DNA of 64,000 nt. Source: an uncultured delta proteobacterium (lineage in GTDB: Bacteria > Myxococcota > Myxococcia > Myxococcales > 40CM-4-68-19). A program made the position numbers and the translations under genes. The stretch is from contig CAIWCD010000030.1 in assembly GCA_903911145.1 (NCBI GenBank), forward strand, positions 124,001 through 188,000, read 5' to 3'. Each line of letters opens with the position of its first letter. Position 1 is the stretch's first letter. Of this stretch, positions 16,774 to 26,503 are shown in pieces. Under the pieces are notes generated by a model. That model did no database searches. It was not told where the DNA came from and saw nothing but the letters and a program-made list of their open reading frames with translations.

Positions 16774-18061
16774 TCTCCCGACGCCGCCCATGCCGTTGCC
16801 GCAGACCTCGCCCGTGAAGATCCTCACGCGCGACTGGCATCTGCCCGAGTGTTGGACGCTCGAGAACTATCTCAAAGGCGGCGGCTACCAGGCGCTGCCG
16901 AAGGCGCTGAAGATGGCGCCGCAGGCGATCGTCGACGAGGTCGTGAAGGGGAATCTGCGCGGCCGTGGTGGCGCCGGATTTCCCACCGGCATGAAGTGGA
17001 ACTTCGTCCGCAAGGAGACGTCGTTCCCGAAGTACCTGGTCGTCAATGCCGACGAGGGCGAGCCCGGCACGTTCAAGGATCGCGCGATCCTCGAGTGGGC
17101 GCCGCACATGTTCGTCGAGGGCCTGATCATCGGCTGCTTCGCAATCGACTGCCACGTCACCTACGTCTACTGCCGCGGCGAGTTCCGCGACGGTCCCGTC
17201 GCTCGTCTGCAGACGGCGATCGACGAGGCCTACGCGAAGGGCTGGCTCGGCAAGAACATCCTCGGCTCCGGCTTCGATCTCGAGATGCACGTCGTCCGCG
17301 GCGCGGGCGCATACATCTGCGGTGAAGAGACGGCGCTGCTCGAATCGCTCGAGGGCAAGAAGGGCTATCCGCGCCTCAAGCCTCCGTTCCCGGCCAACGC
17401 GGGCGGCGGACTCTTCAAGCAGCCCACGGCCGTCAACAACGTCGAGACGCTGGCGAACATGCCGGCGATCATCGAGAAGGGCGGCGACTGGTTCTCCTCT
17501 GTCGGTTGCCCGAAGAACGGCGGCACGCGCCTCTTCGCTGTCAGTGGCCACTCGAAGAAGACGGGCGTGTTCGAAGCGCCGATGGGCACGACATTCACGG
17601 CGCTGCTCAATGACTACTGCGGCGGAATGCGCGACGGCTCGACGCTCAAGGCGATCATTCCGGGCGGCTCCTCGTCGGCAATCATGACGGCCGAAGAGGC
17701 CGAGTGGATGAGCGACTTCGACACGCTCAAGACGAAGAAGACGATGGCCGGCTCCGGCGCGGTGGTCTTCCTCGATCAGAGCGTGAACATGGCCCACGCG
17801 CTCGCCAACGTGACCCGCTTCTACGCGACCGAATCGTGCGGACAGTGCACGCCCTGCCGCGAAGGAACCGCGTGGCTGTCGCGCCTGCTCGACAAGCTCT
17901 GCCGCGGCGAAGGCGAGAAGAAGGACGTCGACAACATCCACCAGATCGCGCGCCAGATGGAGCAGAAGACCATCTGTGCTCTCGCAGACGGCGCCGCGAT
18001 GCCGGTGAAGAGCTACATCGAAAAATTCCGCGGCGACTTCGACGCGCTGGTCAAGGGGTAG
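16766..18061 (+). CDS. nuoF: NADH-quinone oxidoreductase subunit F (51-kDa, FMN and 4Fe-4S)
   Basis: 431 residues. It carries the NADH/FMN site region GRGGAGFPTGMKW and the N3 4Fe-4S ligands C358, C361, C364 (CGQCTPC) with the fourth, C404, in TICALADG. It accepts electrons from NADH and passes them to NuoE and NuoG. NuoG, the next subunit in the electron path and in the usual gene order, is not in the window: nuoJ follows after 4 bases. Confidence 0.97.
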   Translation: MANLPTPPMPLPQTSPVKILTRDWHLPECWTLENYLKGGGYQALPKALKMAPQAIVDEVVKGNLRGRGGAGFPTGMKWNFVRKETSFPKYLVVNADEGEPGTFKDRAILEWAPHMFVEGLIIGCFAIDCHVTYVYCRGEFRDGPVARLQTAIDEAYAKGWLGKNILGSGFDLEMHVVRGAGAYICGEETALLESLEGKKGYPRLKPPFPANAGGGLFKQPTAVNNVETLANMPAIIEKGGDWFSSVGCPKNGGTRLFAVSGHSKKTGVFEAPMGTTFTALLNDYCGGMRDGSTLKAIIPGGSSSAIMTAEEAEWMSDFDTLKTKKTMAGSGAVVFLDQSVNMAHALANVTRFYATESCGQCTPCREGTAWLSRLLDKLCRGEGEKKDVDNIHQIARQMEQKTICALADGAAMPVKSYIEKFRGDFDALVKG

Positions 18062-18065
18062 CTCA

Positions 18066-18608
18066 ATGGCCGAGACCATCCTCTTCTACATCTTCGCGAT
18101 CGGCGTGCTCTTCGCGGGCGCGCAGGTCGTGCTCCGGCGCAATCCCGTGCACGGCGCGCTGTCGCTCGTCGCCTGCTTCTTCTTCCTCGCCGGCACCTAT
18201 GTGCTGCTCGCCGCGCACCTGATCGCGATCCTCCAGATCATGGTCTACGCGGGCGCGGTGATGGTGCTCTTCGTCTTCGTCATCATGCTCCTGAACTTGA
18301 AGGACGAAGAGCTCGGGACGCCTCGGCGCACGATCTGGAAGGGCATCGGGCTCGTTTCGGTTGTCGGCGCGACTGGCGCTGTCGCCTGGCGCGGGCTCGG
18401 CTCGGCGTACGATTCCGTTCTCGCGCACGGCGCCGCCACGCAGCTCACGGACATGGCGAAGCACACGCTGCCCGGCGCGCCGTTCGGTTCGCTCAAGGCG
18501 GTCGCGCACGCGGTCTATCTGAACTCGGTGCTCCCCTTCGAGCTCACCTCGCTGCTGCTGCTGGTCGCAGTGGTCGGCGCGGTCGTGGTCGCCAAGGGAA
18601 AGATCTGA
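18066..18608 (+). CDS. nuoJ: NADH-quinone oxidoreductase subunit J
   Basis: 180 residues with five hydrophobic segments (about 2-20, 28-50, 55-75, 90-110 and a C-terminal one at 155-178). The [20 protein letters not shown] region with the pi-bulge helix typical of NuoJ is present. It is part of the membrane arm next to the quinone-binding subunit NuoH. The gene begins 4 bases after nuoF, taking the place where nuoG, nuoH and nuoI normally lie. Confidence 0.93.
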   Translation: MAETILFYIFAIGVLFAGAQVVLRRNPVHGALSLVACFFFLAGTYVLLAAHLIAILQIMVYAGAVMVLFVFVIMLLNLKDEELGTPRRTIWKGIGLVSVVGATGAVAWRGLGSAYDSVLAHGAATQLTDMAKHTLPGAPFGSLKAVAHAVYLNSVLPFELTSLLLLVAVVGAVVVAKGKI

Positions 18609-18621
18609 AAGGAAGGACGCG

Positions 18622-18945
18622 ATGGTCGGACCGCTTCACTATCTCGTGCTCGCAGCCGCGCTCTTCGCGCTCGGTGCGGTCGGCGTTGTCATCCGCCGCA
18701 ACGCGATCATCGTGCTCATGTCGATCGAGCTGATGCTCAACGCCGTCAACCTCACGTTCCTGACCTTCTCGCGCTTCCCTCTGGTGGTGAAGGGCAACGA
18801 CGCCCCGATCGCGGGACACGCGGCGGTCTTCTACGTGATTGCCGTCGCCGCGGCTGAGGCCGCCGTCGGACTCGCCATCGTCATCGCCGTCTTCCGCAGC
18901 AGGCTCACCGTCAACGTCGACGAGATCGATTCGCTGAAGAACTAG
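18622..18945 (+). CDS. nuoK: NADH-quinone oxidoreductase subunit K
   Basis: 107 residues with three hydrophobic helices, the usual NuoK size. The two membrane glutamates important for proton transfer in the family are visible in [13 protein letters not shown] (helix 2) and [10 protein letters not shown] (helix 3). A strong AAGGAAGG ribosome-binding site precedes the ATG. It is co-transcribed with nuoJ and nuoL. Confidence 0.96.
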   Translation: MVGPLHYLVLAAALFALGAVGVVIRRNAIIVLMSIELMLNAVNLTFLTFSRFPLVVKGNDAPIAGHAAVFYVIAVAAAEAAVGLAIVIAVFRSRLTVNVDEIDSLKN

Positions 18946-18979
18946 CGCTCGCGACACCAAGCTTCACAAGGATTGACCG

Positions 18980-20938
18980 ATGCTGGAAGTGAACTGGCTG
19001 CACCTCATCCCGCTCTTGCCTCTCTGCGGCGCCGCCATCTGCGGCCTCGTCGGGAACAAGCTGCCCAAGAGCTGGCTCTACGCCGTCGCGCTCGGAAGCG
19101 TCTTCACCGCCTTCATGATCGGCCTCTCCGCGTTCGGTCTCGTCAGCTCCGAGACTGGCGCGAGCGCGCTGCATGAGCGCGTCTTCGAGTGGTTCACCGC
19201 GGGCAAGCTGCACGTCGATCTCGGCCTCACGATCGATCGCGTCAGCGGTACGCTCGTGCTCGTCATTACGGGCGTCGGCTTCCTGATCCACCTCTACAGC
19301 GTCAGCTACATGGATGAGGACGCGGCCTACTGGCGCTACTTCGCGTACCTCAACCTCTTCGTCGCCGCGATGCTCCTGCTCGTGCTCGGCGACAACCTGG
19401 TCGCGATGTTCGTGGGCTGGGAAGGCGTCGGTCTCTGCTCGTATCTCTTGATCGGCTTCTGGTTCGAGGACGACGCGAAAGCCTCCGCGGGACGCAAGGC
19501 ATTCATCGTCAACCGCATCGGCGACTTCGGCTTCCTCCTCGGCATCTTCGTCATCTTCTCGCAGTTGGGCAGCGTCTCGTTCGCCGACATCCACGGCGCG
19601 ACGTTCGCAGCCGTGCCTGCAGCGCTCGCGGCGCTCTTCCTCTTCATCGGCGCGACGGGCAAGAGCGCGCAGCTGCCGCTCTACATCTGGCTCCCCGACG
19701 CGATGGCCGGCCCGACTCCCGTCTCCGCGCTCATCCACGCCGCCACGATGGTCACCGCCGGCGTCTACATGATCGCGCGCCTCTCGCACCTCTATATGCA
19801 GGCGCCCGGTGTGCTCGCGGTCGTCGCCATCATCGGCGCGCTCACGGCCGCCTGGGCCGCGCTGATCGCCACGTCGCAGAGCGACATCAAGAAGGTCCTC
19901 GCCTACTCGACGGTGTCGCAGCTCGGCTACATGTTCATCGGCGTCGGCGTCGGCTCGTTCGTGGCCGGCACGCAGCATCTGCTCACGCACGCGTTCTTCA
20001 AGGCCTGCCTCTTCCTCGGCTCGGGCGCGGTGATCCACGGCCTGCACGGCGAGCAGGACATGCGCAAGATGGGCGGGCTGAAGAAGTACATGCCGCACAC
20101 GCGCTGGACGTTCCTCATCGCGACCGCGGCGATCACCGGCACGATTCCGCTCTCGGGCTTCTTCTCGAAGGACGAGATCCTCGGCAAGGCGCTGCAGACC
20201 AGCATCTTCAACTCGCTGCGCATGTGGCCGGGCGGTCCGTTCATGACCCAGCTCGGTCTCGTCATCTATCTGCTCGGAAGCGCGACGGCGCTGCTCACCG
20301 CGATCTACATGTGGCGCTGCTACTACCTCACGTTCGAGGGCGACTACCGAGGTGGCCCCGACGTGCATCCGCACGAGTCGCACTGGTTCATGACGCTGCC
20401 GCTCTGGATCCTCGCGCTGCTCTCGGTCGTCGGGCTCGTGCTCGGACTGCCGGAGCCGATCGGCGAGAAGCTGCACCTCGACTGGGCGAGCTGGGAGCAT
20501 TTCTCCCTCGGCGTATTCGCCAACCCGCCGATCTCGAACAACCACGAGAGCATCCCTGAGTGGCTCACCTACGGGATTGCGCTCTTGATCGGAGTCGTCG
20601 GATGGCGCCTTGCGGTCTACTGGTTCGGCTCGGGCTCCGAAGAGCGCTCGAACAAGCTGGTGGCGGCTTTCCCGCGCGTGCACAGCGCGTTCGAGCACAA
20701 GCTCTACGTCGATGAGTTCTACAACGCGGTGATCGTGCGGCCGCTCTGGACGGGCGCGCGCGTGCTCTGGCGCGTCGTCGACGTCTGGATCATCGATGGA
20801 CTCTTCATCAACGGAACAGCGCAGTCGGTCGCCTTCATCGGCTCTATCGCGCGGCGCTTCCAGAACGGTGACGTCCAGCGGTACGCGGCCATGACCGCGC
20901 TGGGCCTCGCTTTCCTCGTCTACGTCTTCTTGCGATAG
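18980..20938 (+). CDS. nuoL: NADH-quinone oxidoreductase subunit L
   Basis: 652 residues with about sixteen membrane helices. The antiporter-like core includes GWEGVGLCSYLLIGFW with the key glutamate, the broken helix region PLYIWLPDAMAGPTPVSALIHAATMV, and the lysine-bearing AYSTVSQLGYM. The C-terminal part contains the lateral helix region, ending YAAMTALGLAFLVYVFL. NuoL is the distal proton-pumping subunit. Its gene lies 34 bases after nuoK and 8 bases before nuoM. Confidence 0.97.
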   Translation: MLEVNWLHLIPLLPLCGAAICGLVGNKLPKSWLYAVALGSVFTAFMIGLSAFGLVSSETGASALHERVFEWFTAGKLHVDLGLTIDRVSGTLVLVITGVGFLIHLYSVSYMDEDAAYWRYFAYLNLFVAAMLLLVLGDNLVAMFVGWEGVGLCSYLLIGFWFEDDAKASAGRKAFIVNRIGDFGFLLGIFVIFSQLGSVSFADIHGATFAAVPAALAALFLFIGATGKSAQLPLYIWLPDAMAGPTPVSALIHAATMVTAGVYMIARLSHLYMQAPGVLAVVAIIGALTAAWAALIATSQSDIKKVLAYSTVSQLGYMFIGVGVGSFVAGTQHLLTHAFFKACLFLGSGAVIHGLHGEQDMRKMGGLKKYMPHTRWTFLIATAAITGTIPLSGFFSKDEILGKALQTSIFNSLRMWPGGPFMTQLGLVIYLLGSATALLTAIYMWRCYYLTFEGDYRGGPDVHPHESHWFMTLPLWILALLSVVGLVLGLPEPIGEKLHLDWASWEHFSLGVFANPPISNNHESIPEWLTYGIALLIGVVGWRLAVYWFGSGSEERSNKLVAAFPRVHSAFEHKLYVDEFYNAVIVRPLWTGARVLWRVVDVWIIDGLFINGTAQSVAFIGSIARRFQNGDVQRYAAMTALGLAFLVYVFLR

Positions 20939-20946
20939 AGCCCGAC

Positions 20947-22632
20947 ATGTCCTGGATCGATTCGCACCTGCTCTCCATCGTCGTCTTCCTGCCGCTGCTC
21001 GGTGCGCTCGTCGCCGCGCTCCTGCCGCGCAGCGAGGGTTCTCAGCACAAGGGCATCGCGCTCTTCACCACGCTGACGACGTTCGCGCTCTCGCTCATGC
21101 TCTGGACGGGCTTCAAGCCTGGTTCAGGCTGGCAGTTCGAGCAGAAGGCCGACTGGGCGCCCAGCTTGGGCTTCAGCTACCACGTCGGTCTCGACGGTGT
21201 GGCGCTGCTGCTCTTCATGCTGACGACGTTCCTGGGACCGATCGTCATTCTCTCGGCGTGGCGCTTCACGAAGGAGCGGGAGAAGGAATTCTTCCTCGCG
21301 CTGCTCGTGCTGCAGACCGCGATGATGGGCACGCTCGCTGCGCTCGACCTCGTCCTCTTCTACGTCTTCTGGGAGGCGATGCTCATCCCGATGTATCTGC
21401 TCATCGGCATCTGGGGCTCCGAGAAACGGATCTACGCGGCGGTGAAGTTCTTCCTCTTCACGTTCGTCGGCTCGGTGCTGATGCTGCTGGCGATCTTCTA
21501 CGTCTGGAGCCAGAGCGGAGTCGGTGCCGCGCGCACGTTCGATGTGCCCACGCTGCTCGCGCAGGCGAACTTCACGCCGCAAGTTCAGTTCTGGCTCTTC
21601 CTCGCGTTCGCGCTCGCGTTTGCGATCAAGGTTCCGGTGTGGCCGCTGCACACGTGGCTGCCCGACGCGCACACGGAAGCGCCCGCCGCCGGCTCGGTGA
21701 TTCTGGCCGGCGTGATGCTGAAGCTCGGTACGTTCGGCTTCATCCGCTACGCGATGCCGCTCTTCCCTCAGGCCGCGCACGCTGCCGCGCCGTTCATCGC
21801 CGCGCTCGGCGTGGTCGGAATCATCTACGGCTCGCTGATGTGCATGGCGCAGACGGATCTCAAGCGGCTGATCGCGTACAGCTCGGTCGCGCACCTGGGC
21901 TTCGTCATGCTGGGCCTCGCGGCGCTTACGCCCGAGGCGACGAGTGGAGCTGTGCTTCAGATGGTGAACCACGGCATCTCCACCGGCGCGCTCTTCCTCA
22001 CCATCGGCTACCTCTATGAGCGCACCCACACGCGCGAGCTTTCGGCATACGGGGGCCTCGCGAAGATCGCGCCGCGCTTCGCGATCTTCTTCCTCGTCAT
22101 CACGCTCTCCTCGATCGGCCTGCCGGGCACCAATGGCTTCGTCGGCGAGTTCCTCATCCTCATCGGAACGTTCACGGCCAACCTCGGTGTCTCTGTGCTC
22201 GGTGGCATCTCAAACGCGACGCTGCTCTCCGCGCTCGCTGCGACCGGAGTCATTCTCGGCGCGGTCTACATGCTGACGATGTACCAGCGTGTCTTCCTCG
22301 GCCCGGTGGTGCACGAGAAGAATCGCGGCATCGCTGATCTCAACGCGCGCGAGATCGCCAGCTTGCTGCCTCTGCTCGCCGCGATCGTGATCCTCGGCGT
22401 CTACCCGATGCCGCTGCTCGACGCGGTGAAGGCTCCGGTCGATGAGGTGATCCAGCGGGTGACGGCTCCGGCCCAGGCTCCGCGCGGTCACGAGACGCAT
22501 CCACAGTTTCAGCGTCACCCCAGCGACGGGTCTCCCCGCCTGGGTGCTCCCGACGCCCAGCAGCCGCGCGTGATGCCGCGGGTCCTCGTTCCCAATCGCG
22601 CACCGCAGGCCGAACAGCCTGCGCAGCAGTGA
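20947..22632 (+). CDS. nuoM: NADH-quinone oxidoreductase subunit M
   Basis: 561 residues. The second antiporter-like subunit, with FYVFWEAMLIPMYLLIGIWG (membrane glutamate), a broken helix at PLHTWLPDAHTEAPAAGSVILAG, and LIAYSSVAHLGFVMLG. About fourteen membrane helices fill residues 5-500. The last 50-60 residues form an odd Pro/Gln/Arg/Ala-rich tail that extends beyond the usual NuoM end and would lie in solution. Its role is unknown. The gene is tightly spaced between nuoL and nuoN. Confidence 0.96.
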   Translation: MSWIDSHLLSIVVFLPLLGALVAALLPRSEGSQHKGIALFTTLTTFALSLMLWTGFKPGSGWQFEQKADWAPSLGFSYHVGLDGVALLLFMLTTFLGPIVILSAWRFTKEREKEFFLALLVLQTAMMGTLAALDLVLFYVFWEAMLIPMYLLIGIWGSEKRIYAAVKFFLFTFVGSVLMLLAIFYVWSQSGVGAARTFDVPTLLAQANFTPQVQFWLFLAFALAFAIKVPVWPLHTWLPDAHTEAPAAGSVILAGVMLKLGTFGFIRYAMPLFPQAAHAAAPFIAALGVVGIIYGSLMCMAQTDLKRLIAYSSVAHLGFVMLGLAALTPEATSGAVLQMVNHGISTGALFLTIGYLYERTHTRELSAYGGLAKIAPRFAIFFLVITLSSIGLPGTNGFVGEFLILIGTFTANLGVSVLGGISNATLLSALAATGVILGAVYMLTMYQRVFLGPVVHEKNRGIADLNAREIASLLPLLAAIVILGVYPMPLLDAVKAPVDEVIQRVTAPAQAPRGHETHPQFQRHPSDGSPRLGAPDAQQPRVMPRVLVPNRAPQAEQPAQQ

Positions 22633-22642
22633 GTCCACGCCG

Positions 22643-24145
22643 ATGAACTTCAATCCCAACGATCTCGTCGGCATTCTCCCCGCGGTCATCCTCACGCTGG
22701 GTGGCTGCGCGCTCATGACCACCGAGGTCTTCCTGCGCAAGGACGGACCGGACCGGCGCTACCAGCCGTTCCTCGCGGCGGTCTTCGGCCTCATCGCGCT
22801 CTACGTTTCGCTCTCGCAGCTGGGCGATCCGAGCGCGACGCTCTTCGCGGGCGCCGCCGTGGCGGATGGCATCGGCCGCTCGATCTCCGCAGTCGTCAGC
22901 GGCACGCTGGTGCTCTCGGTGCTGCTCGCGGCGGGATATCTGGAGACGCTCTCGGCTTCACGCGGCGAGTTCTACGCGCTCGCGCTCTTCTCCGCGGCGG
23001 GCATGTGCCTGCTCTCGCAGGCCACCGATCTGATCGTCGTCTTCATCGCGCTCGAGGTGATGTCGCTCGCGGTCTACAGCCTCACCGCATGGCTGCGAAA
23101 GGGAACCAAGCCTGCCGAAGCGGCGTTCAAGTATTTCGTTCTCGGCTCGTTCGCATCGGCGATCTTCCTCTACGGCGCAGCGCTCGCGTTCGGTGCAGCC
23201 GGCTCGACGCGCATCGCCGATCTCGCGCTCGCCGTGCGCAACGCCAACGCGGGCAGCTCGATGCTCGTCTACGCGGCGGGTGCGCTGCTCACGGTCGGCT
23301 TCGCGTTCAAGGTCGCCGCGTTTCCGTTCCACATGTGGGTCCCCGATGTCTACGACGGCGCGCCCGCGCCGGTGACGGGCTTCATGGCGGCGGGCGTGAA
23401 GGCCGCAGCATTCGCGACGCTCGCGCGCATTCTCATCGGCGGCTTCGGTGATGTCGGCGCGTCGATGGGCCCGCACGGCTGGCAGTCGCTCATCGTGCTG
23501 CTCGCAGGCGCCACGATGCTCGTGGGCAACGTGCTCGCGGTTCCGCAGCGCAGCGTGAAGCGGATGCTCGCGTATTCAAGCATCGCGCACGCGGGCTATC
23601 TGCTCGTCTCGATCGCGGCGATGGCCGGCAGCGAGCCGCGCCAGGATGCAGTGTTCGGACTTGTCTTCTATCTCGCGTCGTACGCGGCGACGGTGATCGG
23701 CGCGTTCGGCATCGTCGCGCTGATCGAGCGCAAGCTCGCGCCCACTGGCGCTTCGGACGATCTGACGACGTGGGGCGGCCTCGCGCAGAAGCATCCGCTG
23801 CTCGCCGCCGCGATGAGTCTCTTCATGCTCTCGCTCGCGGGAGTTCCCCCGACTGCGGGCTTCATGGGCAAGTTGGGAATCTTCCGCGCGGCCATCGAAG
23901 CAGGGTTGGTTCCGCTTGCGATCTTCGGCGTGCTCACCAGCGCGGCGGGCCTCTATTACTACCTGCGCGTCGTCGTCTACATCTACATGGTCCCCTCGAC
24001 GAAGCCCGAGCCGGTGGTCGGTGGTCGCATGCTCACTGCGGGCGTCGCGCTCGCGGCCTGCGCGGTGCTGGTGATCTGGATGGGCGTGCAGCCAGGTGCT
24101 TTCGCGACGTTGACGCAGAGCTCGCTGGCGGGATTCGGCAAGTAG
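22643..24145 (+). CDS. nuoN: NADH-quinone oxidoreductase subunit N
   Basis: 500 residues, about fourteen membrane helices, third antiporter-like subunit. Family marks include FIALEVMSLAVYSLTAW, the lysine-containing KYFVLGSFASA, PFHMWVPDVYDGAPAPVTGFMA and AYSSIAHAGYLL. It is the last gene of the nuo cluster. The Smr gene converges on it, with a 39-base gap that contains a GC-rich inverted repeat. Confidence 0.96.
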   Translation: MNFNPNDLVGILPAVILTLGGCALMTTEVFLRKDGPDRRYQPFLAAVFGLIALYVSLSQLGDPSATLFAGAAVADGIGRSISAVVSGTLVLSVLLAAGYLETLSASRGEFYALALFSAAGMCLLSQATDLIVVFIALEVMSLAVYSLTAWLRKGTKPAEAAFKYFVLGSFASAIFLYGAALAFGAAGSTRIADLALAVRNANAGSSMLVYAAGALLTVGFAFKVAAFPFHMWVPDVYDGAPAPVTGFMAAGVKAAAFATLARILIGGFGDVGASMGPHGWQSLIVLLAGATMLVGNVLAVPQRSVKRMLAYSSIAHAGYLLVSIAAMAGSEPRQDAVFGLVFYLASYAATVIGAFGIVALIERKLAPTGASDDLTTWGGLAQKHPLLAAAMSLFMLSLAGVPPTAGFMGKLGIFRAAIEAGLVPLAIFGVLTSAAGLYYYLRVVVYIYMVPSTKPEPVVGGRMLTAGVALAACAVLVIWMGVQPGAFATLTQSSLAGFGK

Positions 24146-24150
24146 CAGTC

Positions 24151-24171
24151 GCGGCGTTGGCTCAGCGCCGC
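24151..24171. terminator. Inverted repeat between convergent nuoN and Smr gene
   Basis: GCGGCG and CGCCGC pair around a 9-base loop in the 39-base gap between two converging genes. There is no U tract; terminator function is a guess from position. Confidence 0.3.
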
Positions 24172-24184
24172 GCGAGCGGCCTGT

Positions 24185-24907
24185 CTACGTCTTGCGCAGA
24201 AGCAGATAGAGCGCGCCCGCGCCGCCGTCGTGCTGGCGCGCGGTGGCAAACGCAAGCACGCTCTCTGCGAATCGATCTCCCGACAGCCAGCGCCGCAAGG
24301 CCTCTTTCAGCACCGGCACCTGATCCTTCGAGTGCAATCCGCGACCGTGCACGACCAGCACGCACCGCTTGCCGGCCGTGCGCGCACGCTGGATGAACGC
24401 AAGCAACGCGCTCTTCGCCTCGTCGACACGCAGCCCGTGCAGATCGAGATGCTCCTGCACCGCGTACTCGCCTTTGCGCAGCTTCTTGAGCACGCGCGGA
24501 TCGAGACCGCGCACCGCGCCCTCGAGAAACTCGTCGCTGTCAGAAAGATCAAATGGTGAGCTCGGCTCCGCGTGGGTGCGCGAGAGATGCCGTCCGGCGC
24601 CGAGATGATCGACCAGACCGCGCAGCTGATCGTACGCGGCGAGATCGGGATCGAGCGGCTCCTGCGCACGCGCCACCGGCTCCGGCGAAGGCTTGATGCG
24701 CGCACTTCGATCGACGAGAGGATCCGCGCCGTCGATCGCGAGCGACCAGAGATCGTCGTCGGAAAGCGAGCCAGTCCGCGCCGCCGATCGCGCAAGCCTC
24801 TCCGCTTCAAGATCGCGCGCGACCTTGCTGGGCGCGGCCACGGGAATCTTCGGCTTCTCGAGCTTCACCTTCGAGAAGGGATTGTTGAACGGCTTTTTCT
24901 TGGCCAC
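24185..24907 (-). CDS. Smr-domain protein
   Basis: 240 residues from a GTG start with a GGAG 8 bases upstream. The N-terminal half (1-140) is Lys/Pro- and Asp-rich and probably unstructured. The C-terminal Smr (MutS2-related) domain shows LDLHGL near 153, HGRGLHS near 190, and TARQHDGGAGALYLLLR at the end. Smr domains bind or cut branched DNA or RNA; free-standing versions such as SmrB act on collided ribosomes. No other nuclease motif is present. The exact role here is open. Confidence 0.9.
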   Translation of the reverse strand: MAKKKPFNNPFSKVKLEKPKIPVAAPSKVARDLEAERLARSAARTGSLSDDDLWSLAIDGADPLVDRSARIKPSPEPVARAQEPLDPDLAAYDQLRGLVDHLGAGRHLSRTHAEPSSPFDLSDSDEFLEGAVRGLDPRVLKKLRKGEYAVQEHLDLHGLRVDEAKSALLAFIQRARTAGKRCVLVVHGRGLHSKDQVPVLKEALRRWLSGDRFAESVLAFATARQHDGGAGALYLLLRKT

Positions 24908-24964
24908 TTGCGTCTCCGATCGCGCACCATACGCGAGACACCACGACGTGCATTTGTTCCCCAG

Positions 24965-25046
24965 CCCGATCGGCTTTTACGCGCGCAGCCGCGCAGCGCA
25001 CTCCCTTGGGGAGTGCCGAGCAGCGAGCACGAAAAAGTCGATCGGG
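24965..25046. repeat. Hairpin of the loop-box family, copy 2, with a nested hairpin
   Basis: Near-complementary arms starting CCCGATCG (24965-24979) and ending CGATCGGG (25031-25046) enclose GCGCGCAG, CGCAGCG and AGCACG boxes shared with the copies at 4168 and 58489. A perfect 8-bp hairpin GCACTCCC-TTG-GGGAGTGC is inserted in the loop and is flanked by repeated CAGCG. Confidence 0.65.
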
Positions 25047-25075
25047 TCCAGCGCCGATCCGGTCCAGCGCCGACC
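25045..25075. repeat. Two tandem copies of a 15-bp sequence
   Basis: GGTCCAGCGCCGATC and GGTCCAGCGCCGACC follow one another at 16-bp spacing, just beyond the hairpin and the end of the NtrC-like gene. Confidence 0.6.
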
Positions 25076-25076
25076 G

Positions 25077-26501
<1,425 letters not shown>

Positions 26502-26503
26502 GG

